Assembly: GCA_002633005.1 (NCBI GenBank)
Contig: NMRA01000417.1
Span: 343,183 to 407,182, forward strand
Source of the DNA: Phoronis australis
Taxonomy: Eukaryota > Phoronida > Phoronidae
Length of the DNA: 64,000 nt
Reading direction: 5' to 3'
In this document: piece after piece, positions 10,601-22,267 of the stretch
How positions within the stretch are numbered: position 1 is the first letter of the stretch
How the letters are laid out: every line of letters begins with the position of its first letter
The notes under the pieces: generated by a model
Seen by the model: the letters and a program-made list of their open reading frames with translations, nothing else
Told to the model about the DNA's origin: nothing
Database searches by the model: none
Translations under genes and position numbers: made by a program

Positions 10601-13479
10601 TCCTCACAGGTTAACATGACACCTCTCGGGGAGTTAAGATCGACCGTATACGAGTTGATTTGAACATAGACCGATTAAGACGGTAAAAAAGACTAATCAA
10701 ATCGGGTGGCATCCTCCTATGAGATTTTCTAGGGCGTTATGTCCACAAGGCACTGTCAGTTTGAGCTGCCGCCCAATTTCCACCCGTTTCAGCACAGTAT
10801 TCTCTCCCATGACACCACAATTTTCTGCCCTCCAGGTCGCCACAATTCTCGAACTATCCCCACATCCCCTCATCCCCATAAATGTTGTTTCCCATTGTCC
10901 TTTGTCAAGCTGGATTCTGTGGCTTTGGGATGGGGCCTCTGCACAACTTGAAGGCCCTAAGGCATTCGGAGCAACTTGAGTATTTTCTTAGCCTCAAATT
11001 TCTCTTCGAAGGAGAATTGAACATACGTGACTATCAAATGATTGGTCATAATGACCGGAGTTCTATCCGAAAACATCCAGTTCTCAGGTAGGGCATCTGG
11101 AACACCTTGTGTACTTTCGCAACCTCAAATTTTACCTGAAAAGTGAACGCGTTTCACGGACACGTTGACTTCGAATGACTCGGGATAGCGACAGAAATTG
11201 TTGAGAGAACTGATGTTAAGAATAAATTAATCTAGTTGTTTACGAGCAAGAATCACGCATTGTGACTTCCAAATGTTTCTACTTTCTGATTCCTTGTGTT
11301 TAGGTTACAACAAGTCCCAAAACACCTAACTCAACTCTATTGCTTGTGCTCGACACGTTTCTCTTCTGTCAGCTGGTTCGTGTGCATTATGGGTAATATC
11401 TCCGCTGGCAGCGCCGCATAAATAATGAGGTTTCGCTGAAGGTCCGCCTACTTTTTATAAATTATTAAAAATTAATAGTAAAATTACGGGTGCATGTACA
11501 TGGCTGCTATTTACGAAAAGTTTTAATTTTAGTGATATCTTTTGACTGGCAAAACTCATTTTGTGATCTAAGCAGGTGAAAGTAAATGAAATAGTATCTT
11601 TAAAATATTGTCAAGATGTATTCAATTGTATTTGCACTGTTATACACACTAAATACAGATACAGATAGAGATAAAATGAATGCTTGTCTTCATTTTCATT
11701 CTTAGCAACTTTATTATTCGGTATGTACGTTACTGTTGATATATTCCTTGACTCGTTAGCTTTGCAATGCGAGAATTCGATGAAACAAAACAGAGCGATT
11801 TAAACAGCTGTAAAGCCACTGATGTTCCTTCACTGGAAATCGCCATGTTGGTGAACTAGTTTTACCAAAAATACAACAGACCAAGAGAATGCCTTGTTTC
11901 TTGAAATCGGAATGGCCAATAAAATTCTAAGGTGCGAGATGGAAAAGTGCGCTATAAATTCCCTAACCGCTCTGTTATTGCCATTGAAAATCAATGTAAA
12001 AAACCTACCGCTACGCTGCGTTTGTTGCTGAACAGTATAATACTGCATTGAGCGGGAGCCCAGAATAATGTATACCTAAGGAGGATGCGTTGTTCGTGTC
12101 TGACTACATATGTGTCTTGCAGAACAATGGTCTGTTTTGTTACGTTTCGTTTAACGATTGGTTATTATAATAAAAGCAAGATGGCGTATACATTATGTTA
12201 GCGCAGTTTAACCAAAACTTTATGGTGCATTACACCACCGCAGTATCAGATTGTTCATTGCCTTCAAGTTCATTGGGCTTATACCGACACATTAGGCGTA
12301 AATCTTGTGCTGTGTTGTTATTGATCAGTGTCGCTGCAACTTATTATTTTTGTCATGTTAGGTTGTCCCACTGCGTTGAAGTGTCACCTGTGTGAGAAAG
12401 TGACATCAAATGACGACTGTCTGTCCTTGACTCAAACTTGCAAAGCAAATGAAGTGTGTTTGACAGAGATTCAAAGGGCGGTCTTCAAATATTATACCAA
12501 AGTAAGTAATGAAGAAACGCCGAGACTGGTCGGTGTATGTTCCGGGTTTGTTGAATCATAGTAATAGTAGCGTGATCGTGATTTTTAGGAAGTGTTTTAA
12601 GTTCATGCACAATTACCGGTGTTTTTATCTTTCAATTGTTATCTCTTTTCAAGTAATAAATCGTTAAATTTAAAAATGTTTCCTTTTAACCTAACGTGCA
12701 ATTACGTTGGGATAAATACAAAATTCGGTCTGGGTCGACTACGCGGAATAATGTTTCTTATGACATTACTTCATCTACATCACACTTGGTATGTTTTGTG
12801 TATTTATTTTATTTTAATCGACAATTAAAACTCACATTTTGCACAACGTGTGATCAGTGGTTTTCGTATTGTATCCGCCCGTGTGGCAAAAGTGAACGCA
12901 AACATGTAAATCAACACTGCAGTGAGCAAAGAATGACGACCTCAAACGTTCCCTTTACTGTTTAACGTGTAGCCCAAACTCGCTATTATCTGAGACGCTA
13001 CGTACTTGTAATGAAGCCGTCCATAGTAAAGGTACCCCAGTTTGCAAAGGACGAACTCACGCCAGGAACTGAGAGAGGAACGGTGAGAATTGAATATGGT
13101 TGAACAGCTGGCAGTCGGGAAAGGTGTGTGAATGTGAAGTTCTTCGGGCAAAAACGATCCATGAGAAAACGTCGTTCGCCATTCCAAATGATGTTCAGGA
13201 TGCGTATTTGTGTATTCTTTACAGTACTGCGCAACCACGAATTTCTTTTTTTTTGTGTTTCAGAGATGCATTGACAAAGACAGGTGTGAACTTTTGGCTT
13301 CTTTAGGAAGGGGCCGATACTGCGGAAACAGTCCTTCAAAATGTAGATATTGTTGCAGCAACAAGGACATGTGCAACGCAAATAACGGTGTGTCTAGGCT
13401 TTTAACATATACATGTAAAACGCTGGTAGTGAGTTGGGGCACTACAATCAATGCGTTTTTGAGAATTAAATACTCGTGA
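7546..13479 (+). CDS. Secreted/surface Ly6 (three-finger) domain protein, three exons
   Basis: Join of 7546-7603, 12362-12501 and 13264-13479. The product is about 137 residues. It starts with a signal peptide (MSRHYHPCLVLSLIFVLFSG), followed by a Ly6/uPAR domain opening LKCHLC and closing CCSNKDMCNAN, the family's CC-x4-CN signature. Exon phases agree (1, then 0) and all sites are GT-AG. Ly6 proteins are small disulphide-rich ligands or GPI-anchored surface proteins; which applies is unclear because the tail after CNAN is only weakly hydrophobic. The last exon has a possible donor (GGTGTGT at about 13387), so a further exon could replace the printed C-terminus. Family assignment is strong; specific function is unknown. 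Confidence 0.8.
7938..8086. repeat. Two tandem GC-rich units of about 75 bp
   Basis: ATGGGCGGCGCACCA (about 7941) and ATGGGCGGTGCATCA (about 8015) begin two related units. Each continues into GGCT, a G-run, CTATAACCCC or CTATAGCCCC, and a TTTTCAGTGC or TTTCCAGCACTGC word. Each unit contains a G-run/C-run hairpin. Intronic; no coding sense. Confidence 0.7.
10396..10700 (-). mobile_element. THAP-transposase-like remnant, right (inverted) copy
   Basis: Read on the minus strand this matches 4640-4935. The frame at 10607-10419 includes MVWCIVSACANHAA followed by ADISFFSI, which resembles the N-terminus of a THAP zinc finger (C-x2-4-C, then a SFFxFP-like strand). The rest of the C2CH module is absent and the frame stops soon. 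It is therefore a fragment of a cut-and-paste transposase gene or of a nonautonomous derivative. It lies inside the Ly6 first intron. Confidence 0.5.
12362..12501 (+). CDS. Ly6 gene exon 2 (first half of three-finger domain)
   Basis: Acceptor TTTTTGTCATGTTAG|GT and donor ACCAAA|GTAAGT. It completes the glycine codon of exon 1 and ends in phase 0. It encodes the LKCHLC start and the next three cysteines (DDC, QTC and VCLTE), the first two fingers of the fold. Confidence 0.8.
13264..13479 (+). CDS. Ly6 gene exon 3 (second half of three-finger domain)
   Basis: Acceptor with a long T-tract, TTTTTTTTGTGTTTCAG. The frame encodes RCIDKDRCELLASL, a GNSPSKCRYCC segment and the closing CNAN, then runs 30 residues to a stop at 13479. 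If the alternative donor at about 13387 is used the stop lies elsewhere. The core through CNAN is secure; the tail is not. Confidence 0.75.
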   Translation, partial: RCIDKDRCELLASLGRGRYCGNSPSKCRYCCSNKDMCNANNGVSRLLTYTCKTLVVSWGTTINAFLRIKYS

Positions 13480-13699
13480 CCAATGAGTCTTTACAAGTCG
13501 AAAATAATAAATATTATGTTGCTAAATGTTTAATTGGTGCTTTAGCTGAAGTCTAAGTCTATGCCTTCAACAGAGTTGTAGATTTGTACTCAAACTGCTA
13601 TAATGTTGCATGAATGTACTGCTAATTGATTATTTCAAAGTCTAAGTTTTGTTGCATCTTATTATTATTTGATTGCGTTAAGTGTTTTCACAAATTTTT

Positions 13700-13705
13700 A
13701 ATAAA
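13700..13705 (+). promoter_or_regulatory. Candidate polyadenylation signal, Ly6 gene
   Basis: AATAAA about 220 bp after the Ly6 stop codon, followed by T/GT-rich sequence (ATATGTGATTTTTTGAATGTG). Another AATAAA-like word occurs near 13506. Confidence 0.5.
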
Positions 13706-14023
13706 CGGATTTTACACAAATATGTGATTTTTTGAATGTGTTGATTTCGCCTTCCTGACAAATCTTTAAAAAATCTTAAGCTTACCGTTCCTGCCGCCTG
13801 CAAAGTTTGCCCAGTTCATTTAAAAATGCGTCGTTTTCTTGGTAATACTACATGTATTTTCCTGTAAACTTCTTTTGTTTCTCAAAACAACGTTTGGCTC
13901 GAGATCACATTTCTCTTGTCACGAACCACATTTTCATTTCCTAACAGGAGGCATTAGTAAGCACCTGTTCATAATGCATTTAAATAATTTCATCAAGGGG
14001 ATTCCTGTATTGCATAAACAGTT

Positions 14024-14920
14024 GCATATCACTAGAAATCGAAACGCAACTGCATACATACTAGTATATATAGCTAGAGCTTTGTTCCGATAGCTTAATT
14101 ATTTCAGTGGACCTAGGGTAAGTATCCGACCTAACACTAAAGTTTGATGGACCAAGTGAGGATCTCAGACCTATAGGATAGCTTGGTAGAACAAAGTTGT
14201 GGTCCCCAAGGTTATTTTGGTGGGACTGAGGTTGCGGTCCTCATTCAGGCAAACCATGAGTCCATGTAAGTAGGATTCACTAAGGTTAGTGTGGTGGAGG
14301 TGGCCGTTACCGTAAAGCTAATTTGGTGAACCCGGGAACGATGTTGTTAGAGCTCATCTTAGAGAAGGGCTACGTCCATAACACAAGACACTGCCACCAA
14401 GACTAGCTCACGCTAAAGGCAAGCACACACGTGGGATCTCCCGACAATATCATACTGTGTGCGCTGGGTTNACTTGCATATCACTAGAAATCGAAACGCA
14501 ACTACATACATATATATAGCTAGAGTTTTGTTCCGATAGCTTAATTATTTCAGTGGACCTAGGGTTAGTGTCCGACCTAACACTAAAGTTTGATGGACCA
14601 AGTGAGGATCTCAGACCTATAGGATAGCTTGGTAGAACAAAGTTGTGGTCCCCAAGGTTATTTTGGTGGGACTGAGGTTGCGGTCCTCATTCAGGCAAAC
14701 CATGAGTCCATGTAAGTAGGATTCACTAAGGTTAGTGTGGTGGAGGTGGCCGTTACCGTAAAGCTAGTTTGGTGAACCCGGGAACGATGTTGTTAGAGCT
14801 CATCTTAGAGAAGGGCTACGTCCATAACACAAGACACTGCCACCAAGACTAGCTCACGCTAAAGGCAAGCACACACGTGGGATCTCCCGACAATATCATA
14901 CTGTGTGCGCTGGGTTTGTA
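14024..14920. repeat. Direct duplication of ~445 bp around a single n
   Basis: 14024-14470 and 14474-14917 are nearly identical and both end in GTGTGCGCTGGGTT. The only n in the block (14471) sits exactly at the junction. The unit has many short GGACC/GGTCC words but no open frame of note. Exact duplication flanking a gap character suggests two alleles or a repeated contig end placed in series, not necessarily a real tandem duplication. Confidence 0.85.
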
Positions 14921-15505
14921 GAATTCAGTCATTCAGCTGAGTCTATCGATATCCGCACTAGCAGCGATTTTTTAGGCTCCCAAGCTTACTCCCATACACT
15001 CGTGGCGTGGCTTTTTAGTAGTTTTACGTGAGGTCCACGTTGGAATGCACCATCGGTTTGTTTTCCTCATATGATCACTTAGGCGGATCTTTATATTTAC
15101 TTACAGTCATCAGGTGACGACACCGGCTCCTCCGGGAGTCGTATCACCAGAAACACTTAAACAACATGTCGTGCACAGCGACGACATTCCGTGAATTCGC
15201 TCAAAAATAGTTCAGTAAAGAAATTTTCATATTGAAATTGATTTGCACGAGTAAGGGAAGCAACAGAAATGAAACCCAGGATCAGTTGTCACTTATAGCT
15301 TTGATGCCCCATACAAAATAATGCCAATGCATTTTTCGACAAAAAATGCCCGCATGTGGTAACATGATGAGATAACTATGACCATAAATTTGTAATACAG
15401 TACGGTTTTGGAATGCCTTCGTGCGTGTGAGTGAGCGCGTGTACGTGCAGCCTTGTAACCAAGTCTCAAAATGGCGCTGATCGGCTTAGCCATTTGAGGC
15501 TTTGG
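14921..15505. other. Intergenic, nothing identified
   Basis: AT-rich sequence with a short CCGGCTCCTCCGGGAG hairpin near 15123. No gene, RNA or repeat family that I can support. Confidence 0.4.
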
Positions 15506-16130
15506 TGGAGAAATTTACTGGTCAGAATTCTGACATAATTTTACGAAAATCGCTGGAATATCACGAGTAATATCAAGCTATTTCACAGCTGAAACTTGCT
15601 GTAGAATAATACAAAACTTCAAAAGGGGTTATATTATGCAGCAATTTAGTTTAAGATCATTGAAAAATCGATGTATTTGAATTAAAAAGCAGGATAATTT
15701 CTATGGCCGGTGCTTTCAATACAAAAGAATTGACAATAAGTACGGTAGCACTTATTATGTCATACAATAACGAAAACAGTATATTGTTTCCTAATCACGA
15801 ATCGTAGCAGCAACAACGCATGTGAAAATAGTTAGAATCTGCATGCGTTTGGATCTTATTTAGTTTCTGAAAAAAATAATCCAATTGATCACATCAAAGA
15901 AGTAAAGACGAGAATCTTCAAAAACTGGCTTTCACGTATTCAGAGATTCAAGTGCTTGAAGGTTTCTCGTGTCACTCTTGTTAGCGATAAACTTCGTCTA
16001 CGGCCAATCAGCGGGATATCTCCTCACCAAGCCTCAAATGCATAAACTAATCAGTGCCATCTTGACGCCCGTATAGGCGCACGTGCATGTGGCTAGTAAA
16101 TATAGAGTCACACACGAGTCTGAGGTTGAT

Positions 16131-16219
16131 GACATGGGCAAACCTCTTGGAAATTTCGTCAAAATCCCTCTGCAAGCCTCAGGATTTTGACAAAATTTCC
16201 ACGAGGTTTTGTCCATGTC
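16131..16219. repeat. Long hairpin in first copy of the 1.69 kb duplication
   Basis: 16131-16167 (starting GACATGGGCAAACC) is nearly the reverse complement of 16182-16219, with a 14-base loop. The second copy has the same hairpin at about 17821-17908. It resembles the hairpins at 3104 and 26542 in arm length and loop size but not in sequence. Confidence 0.8.
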
Positions 16220-16569
16220 ATAAATCTGTAGGATTCATGAACCGTAAAAACAATCTTTTTTGCTGAAAAACTCGACGTGTCTAAAACTTTCAACTTTTGT
16301 AAAAACACGCTTTCGCAATGTAAAGTAATTCAGTTACTTTTTGTTGATAGGTTTATTTTAAGCTTAACAATTGCAAATTGCATTCAGCTTTCGCAGCAAA
16401 TATTGAAGTTAGAATCTAAATAGTCTTTGAAGTTATAATACTAAAACTTAAAAAATACTTATAAATAACAGTCAGCAAGGCTTCCCTGCGTGTGAGCACT
16501 GAATTGACCGAGACAGCACAGCTAGTCAGTCTCACCGCGTTTCTTGAGTTGGAGCTCGTCTCCGTTTGA

Positions 16570-16809
16570 ATGAACTTGGACATGGAAGTCGCCGCCGAAG
16601 ATGGACCGTTTAAGAAGTTGTTTGCATGTCTTTCCGACTGGGAGTACGTACAGTTGCGACACCCGTTTTGTCAATCACAACCTTGTCACCTTCTCGGAAT
16701 TCCGGCATTGTTTGGTTGGCGCGCATTTGGTTGTTTTAGTGTTTTGCAGGCGATAAATGTAAAGCGTATGGATTTCTACTTTGCACTACTTTGTGATTTG
16801 CCCATGTAA
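16570..16809 (+). CDS. Uncharacterised 79-residue open frame, copy 1
   Basis: ATG in MNLDMEVAAEDGPFKK, ending CDLPM. It contains five cysteines and a SDWEYVQLRHPF segment. The copy at 18260 differs by one residue (V to D), but the whole 1.69 kb block is equally conserved, so this does not show selection. No family recognised. Non-coding repeat sequence is the more cautious reading. Confidence 0.2.
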   Translation: MNLDMEVAAEDGPFKKLFACLSDWEYVQLRHPFCQSQPCHLLGIPALFGWRAFGCFSVLQAINVKRMDFYFALLCDLPM

Positions 16810-17133
16810 TATCAAAAATTACGTACTCGGTGTTACTGCAGACGCAATCATTCATATTGCCTGTGTATATTAAGTATTGTTTCAAGTACCCCCCAGATTG
16901 TGAACTTGTCACGTGGTACTGACATTTAAAAGCGTTTTACCCGCCAGTTCCATTCATTCGTATTTCGTATTTCGTATCTGTGTGCAGTGTATGCATCTGG
17001 CATTGGTTTCATCGTCGAGATTGCAGGGTTTTCATGATGTAAGTAGTGTTCTTTTGCTTATCGTTATATTCTGGTTTGTGCAATGCATTCTCTCGTGTCC
17101 CGTGTAGTTTCAGTATTTTCGCTTTATTTACTT

Positions 17134-17193
17134 NNNNNNNNNNNNNNNNNNNNNNNNNNNNNNNNNNNNNNNNNNNNNNNNNNNNNNNNNNNN
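17134..17193. other. Assembly gap (60 n)
   Basis: Run of 60 n lying exactly between the two copies of the 1.69 kb duplication. Confidence 0.99.
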
Positions 17194-18259
17194 TGGAGAA
17201 ATTTACTGGTCAGAATTCTGACATAATTTTACGAAAATCGCTGGAATATCACGAGTAATATCAAGCTATTTCACAGCTGAAACTTGCTGTAGAATAATAC
17301 AAAACTTCAAAAGGGGTTATATTATGCAGCAATTTAGGTTAAGATCATTGAAAAATCGATGTATTTGAATTAAAAAGCAGGATAATTTCTATGGCCGGTG
17401 CTTTCAATACAAAAGAATTGACAATAAGTACGGTAGCACTTATTATGTCATACAATAACGAAAACAGTATATTCTGTTTCCTAATCACGAATCGTAGCAA
17501 CAACAACGCATGTGAAAATAGTTAAGAATCTGCATGCGTTTGGATCTTATTTAGTTTCTGAAAAAATAATCCAATTGATCACATCAAAGAAGTAAAGACG
17601 AGAATCTTCAAAAAATGGCATGCACGTATTCAGAGATTCAAGTGCTTGAAGGTTTCTCTTGTCGCTCTTGTTAGCGATAAACTTCGTCTAAGGCCAATCA
17701 GCGGGATATCTCCTCATCAAGCCTCAAATGCATAAACTGATCAGTGCCATCTTGAGGCCCGTATAGGCGCACGTGCATGTGGCTAGTAAATATAGAGTCA
17801 TACACGAGTCTGAGGTTGATGATATGGGCAAACCTCTTGGAAATTTCGTCACAATCCCTCTGCAAGCCTCAGGATTTTGACAAAATTTCCACGAGATTTT
17901 GCCCATGTCATAAATCTGTATGATTCATGAACCGTAAAAACAATATTTTTTGCTGAAAAACTCGACGTGTCTAAAACTTTCAACTTTTGTAAAAACACGC
18001 TTGCGCAATGTAAAGTAATTCAGTTACTTTTTGTTGATAGGTTTATTTTAAGCTTAACAATTGCAAATTGCATTCAGCTTTCGCAGCAAATATTGAAGTT
18101 AGAATCTAAATAGTCTTTGAAGTTGTAATATTAAAACTTAAAAAATACTTATAAATAACAGTCAGCAAAGCTTCCCTGCGTGTGAGCACTGAATTGACCG
18201 AGACAGCACAGCTAGACAGTCTCACCGCGTTTCTTGAGTTGGAGCTCGTCTCCGTTTGA

Positions 18260-18499
18260 ATGAACTTGGACATGGAAGACGCCGCCGAAGATGGACCGTT
18301 TAAGAAGTTGTTTGCATGTCTTTCCGACTGGGAGTACGTACAGTTGCGACACCCGTTTTGTCAATCACAACCTTGTCACCTTCTCGGAATTCCGGCATTG
18401 TTTGGTTGGCGCGCGTTTGGTTGTTTTAGTGTTTTGCAGGCGATAAATGTAAAGCGTATGGATTTCTACTTTGCACTACTTTGTGATTTGCCCATGTAA
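18260..18499 (+). CDS. Uncharacterised 79-residue open frame, copy 2
   Basis: Same frame as at 16570 with a single residue change (MEDAAEDG instead of MEVAAEDG). Downstream sequence diverges from copy 1 after about 18523. No family recognised; may not be a gene. Confidence 0.2.
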   Translation: MNLDMEDAAEDGPFKKLFACLSDWEYVQLRHPFCQSQPCHLLGIPALFGWRAFGCFSVLQAINVKRMDFYFALLCDLPM

Positions 18500-18523
18500 T
18501 ATCAAAAATTACGTACTCGGTGT

Positions 18524-18999
18524 TATTAACTTCAATGATTCAAAAGATTTGTATATCAAGACAAAGAATATGGATCATTCAAAGTTGTTGTGAAGAATTT
18601 CGTTTGGCATTCATGCAAAATAATAAATATGTTAATTGGACTTTTGGTGCCGTTTGATACAGTTCTTCAGTAAAAATTCAAGTTGCAGTGACATTTACAA
18701 AAATGTGTTAAGTAATTACTGCAATTACTTATCCGAAATTTGCATATAAAGGCTGTCAAATAGATAAGAAATGAGCAAATATCTATTGTGTAGGTACTTT
18801 GGATAGATTTTTTTAATGTTTATTACGAAATCTTCAGAATGTAATGAATATACATAACCCAGAAAGCGCCAAGGGGCATTAGGTCTGGGTTAAAAAATAC
18901 AAAGAAGTCTATATACAATTATTATACACGAATACAAAATTAAAAAAGCTGATGTTAAGATTACAATGATATATGATTTCGAATGTAAATAATTCAGTT
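18524..18999. other. Intergenic, mostly featureless
   Basis: AT-rich. A small hairpin AACCCAG...CTGGGTT lies at about 18857-18893. No gene supported. Confidence 0.4.
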
Positions 19000-19254
19000 T
19001 CATACACATGTATACAATTTTATCCACTCACGCAGAGATTTAATGTTATCAAGAAATTCTGATACTATTTCGAATAAAACCTTATTTTCATTTGGGTTGA
19101 GTTCTTGACATCCGTATAGAAAAAAATTAATTTGTTGTAAATTTGCGGAATTTAAGAATATTTTTTGTAAACATTGGGGGTATTGTTCGAGTGTCTGGAA
19201 AAGCTGTACCCTCTGCTCCTTTAATACCTCACAAGCAAAGAAAAAAAATGTCAC
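19000..19254 (-). pseudogene. LINE 3'-end remnant (RT C-terminal region)
   Basis: The minus frame reads MTFFFFACEVLKEQRVQLFQ and continues with a KIFLNSANLQQINFFLYG segment to a stop. This resembles the stretch after the zinc-binding HFxxxC module near the end of many non-LTR retrotransposon ORF2 proteins. Only about 84 residues survive, and no RT catalytic block is nearby. It is less certain than the 60-64 kb LINE and from a different family. Confidence 0.4.
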
Positions 19255-19263
19255 GTGATAGTT

Positions 19264-20242
19264 TTATGACCAATGCAAGTAAAACGGCACCGACATTAAA
19301 ATATTGGTTACCATGGTAACACTGAAGCTGTTTTCGTGGAGATACATTTCATGCTTGTTAAAAACCAGCAGCGAAGCTTCCTCCACGAGAAAACTGAAAA
19401 TAATAACAAGGGCATGTAGAAGACTCCATGCTCTTGAAATTAATTCAATAAACCTTGTCAGCCCTTCATGCAGGCTTGGTAGTAGGTGTCTGAATTTCAT
19501 TTTCAGACCGCACATTTGTGTATTTGTCATGTTAAACCAGTCACTAGCTGTGCGCCGTTTGTACGCATTAAAATGCCGTGGTATAGTACAACAATTAATA
19601 GATTTGGTTTGCTTAAATGCTTTTAATTAATTTTAAGGACACAAGCAATTCCCACTAAAATATGAAATTATACTAGATTTGTTCATCTAACTCATTGAAT
19701 ACCAAACTAAAGCATACAATATGTGTTAGATGAATGATGGCTGATCCAAAGTCCAGGTTTGCGATTTTTTTCTGGCACTGCCATAGATAAGTATAGACGA
19801 GTATCTATGCTGCCAGTCGCATCAAATGTGGTATTTTTACAAATTGCCGCGAGAAACAACTTTGAAAACTCTTGGGAAATGCGCAAGTAACTTAGCAATA
19901 CATTTGAGAACCTTGAAAGTGAGGGGAGGTGATGTGAAGGAGATGATTTGTGCCTTCCTGAGTATTCTGTCCGCCTTGGAGGCGTGCGGCTGGAGCTAGA
20001 TAATCTAACGTAGTAGATTAATTGGCTCGAATTATCGATACAACCCTCGACATTTATTGGTGTCGCCAAAGACACTGAGTACATCCACTGTACACGAGAG
20101 GGGAAATCCGACAGTGATCTGAAAAATGACCAAAGACGTAAAATCAAGGGTCAACGTCCTGCTTTGTGTGAGCTCAGGTAGGAATCGCCAAACTCCAAGG
20201 TCTGACCCTGAGGAATATTTTTGGGAGCACGTCATTCAAGCA
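19264..20242 (+). repeat. Dispersed repeat, copy A (~1 kb)
   Basis: Matches 59473-60436 in the same orientation over almost its whole length, starting ATGACCAATG and ending GAGCACGTCATTCA, with shared blocks such as CTCCACGAGAAAACTGAAAA. Open frames in the two copies are not conserved in register, so it looks non-coding. Unclassified element; boundaries are approximate. Confidence 0.75.
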
Positions 20243-21453
20243 TAAATCAGTTTTGCTACGCACGTAGGACTGCAACAGGTACCCGAAATCACAGAACTGT
20301 TGTCCAGCGCTGTCATTCGGTTGTGGTCCTCGAATCTTTCTCTTTGGTTCTAATAACGATAAGACCCACTTATGTATGTTTACTAAACTGAAATTATGTT
20401 CCATTGACAGAAAATAGGTAGTCATCACAACTTTTCACAATCACCACCAAATTTGTTTAAACATTTTACATGACTTCTGCCCATGACCTACTTTTATAGA
20501 CTAGAGAGTATGTTATGTCCGTCTTTGAATTTCTTTGATTGAATATGAAATTAATTAAATATGCCAAAGCCGTCAAAATATTGTGTATTTCGCTAAAAAA
20601 TTACATTGATATTAAGTTCTGATTTTGCAACTAGTGAAGCTTACAAAGATTCATGGTTACCGGTAGGCTAAAAATGGAACGGAACTAAAAAAGTGGAACT
20701 GTTGTATCCCGAATGTGCTATTCACAGTTTTGCCCTGTCAATCATCGCTGAGATAGAAGACAGAGTCGATCATCAAAATGCACCCTCCTAAAATTGAAAT
20801 AAAAAGACAGAAAGTTCTAATATGACCCATGGGTCCCCCAAATTGGCCCGTTGACTTGAGGCCCTGCAGGTCAATTCATAAGATTCCGCGTTGTTTCATG
20901 CATGCTGAATTTGCAGTAGAGTTCAAAATTTACCTCATGGTTGCCAAAAAGTAGTGTATTTCTGAATTTTGGGGTAAAGTAACAAAAATAATCAGTGGCT
21001 GTTGTGAGGGTCCCACAATATTTATCGAGGATCTTGAACCTACCGTTTACATGTCATGCTTGTGCATGAAAGATAGTGTATGCTATGTATAAAATGGAGT
21101 ACAAAAACACATTTACAAAAGTCAGATGTTTGTTTGGAAACCTGTTTTGTTGAAATGGTTAACTTTTCGTGATCATCATGAATGTGGGCTCATGTGAAGT
21201 GCAGAATGGTAATTCTCAACTTTTGGGGTCATATCAGCTGCCATTTTATAGTTCTGTGTTATTTAAGATTATAAAAAGCCAGGATGGTAGTGAACGAGGG
21301 TGGGGAGATCTTGTACGATTGCATTGGGGATTTTAGACGGTCTTACTAGAAATTGCTTAGCAAGTACATAGTATACTGTGGGTGCCACTCAAGCAAACTA
21401 GAGTAACCACCTTTATTAAGGCTCTGTTGTTTTCATTTGGTTGATCCCTATAG
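20243..21453. other. Intergenic, nothing identified
   Basis: AT-rich DNA without a supported gene or repeat. The only open frames are short and lack motifs. Confidence 0.4.
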
Positions 21454-22267
21454 CTTATGAACATGCAACAAAAGATATTTCCAACAGAGCTTTTGAATAT
21501 AACTATGAATTTTCATGGAAATGCGGAAGCTGCCACACAAAACAGGCTGACTTAATGAAATTTCAGGGTGGGTCAAAAGAAAGCGAGTTAGATTTGGAGC
21601 CCATGGATACTACAGTAACAGTAAGTACTTGTAAAAATAAATCTGTAACAAATTTCGTAATTGCATAAAATCGGTCAATGGTTTTATGTTTCAATGTTAT
21701 GAAGAGAAATATAAAGCACAACTCATGCATTTCATAATGAACACTGACACACGGTCAATGTAAATCGGTCTCAATATGTTCTACATGTAGTGTGCCATAC
21801 TTCAAGGCCCATTTCCATAAAAGTTATTCGCTGTATAGCAACAATGACGTCGCATTATCACGCGCCACGTTGTAATGGTTGAACATTGCACCTGATGTCA
21901 CGCAACAATCAAACTTATCCAGCGGATAATTTTGAAGTTTTATGCAACCCAGTCCACTCTTATACCTTTGTCCTACTGCAAGGTATATAGAAATTCATTT
22001 TGTAAATTTTTATAATCAAATATAAATGACTTATTTGTGATGCTTTCACTTTAGCTTGGTATTCCTATTTTCTGAGCCAAAATGAAAACATTAAACTTAG
22101 TATGCTTAATGTTTTCATTAATACAATTTAAGGAATCAGGAAAGGTTTATGCTGAAAAAGTGGCTTCTGCTGAAGTTGAAGACCTGCTGATTATTCGTAA
22201 AGTTTGGGTATGGAAAATCAGTGAGAATTTACCCTTAATCATGAAAAAATTCCTGCTGGACAAATAA
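21454..22267 (+). pseudogene. Possible two-exon coding remnant, unknown family
   Basis: Segment 21454-21620 reads through a FSWKCGSCHTKQADLM cysteine cluster and ends at a strong donor (AGTAACA|GTAAGT). Segment 22133-22267 follows an acceptor (ACAATTTAAG) in the same phase and ends LPLIMKKFLLDK-stop. The phases match, but no start exon or domain is recognised. Further coding-like scraps (e.g. EKLEHLDVGDMTEEVEYALE, about 22437-22496) are interrupted by stops. Best read as remains of a mobile-element or host gene. Confidence 0.25.

Larger units (their letters stand above)
7604..12361 (+). other. Ly6 intron 1, 4.76 kb, repeat-bearing
   Basis: Starts GTAAGT and ends TTTTTGTCATGTTAG. It holds two ~75-85 bp GC-rich tandem units at about 7938-8086 and the inverted THAP-like remnant at 10396-10700. 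The rest is AT-rich with no supported gene. Open frames at about 10697-11091 and 11830-12048 show no recognisable domain. Confidence 0.7.
15506..18523 (+). repeat. Direct duplication of ~1.69 kb with an assembly gap at the junction
   Basis: TGGAGAAATTTACTGG at 15506 recurs at 17194, right after the 60-base n-run 17134-17193, and the copies then stay parallel with few differences to about 18523. Each copy holds a hairpin and a 79-codon open frame. Because the gap is exactly between copies, haplotype or contig-end duplication in the assembly is at least as likely as a true tandem duplication. Confidence 0.85.
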
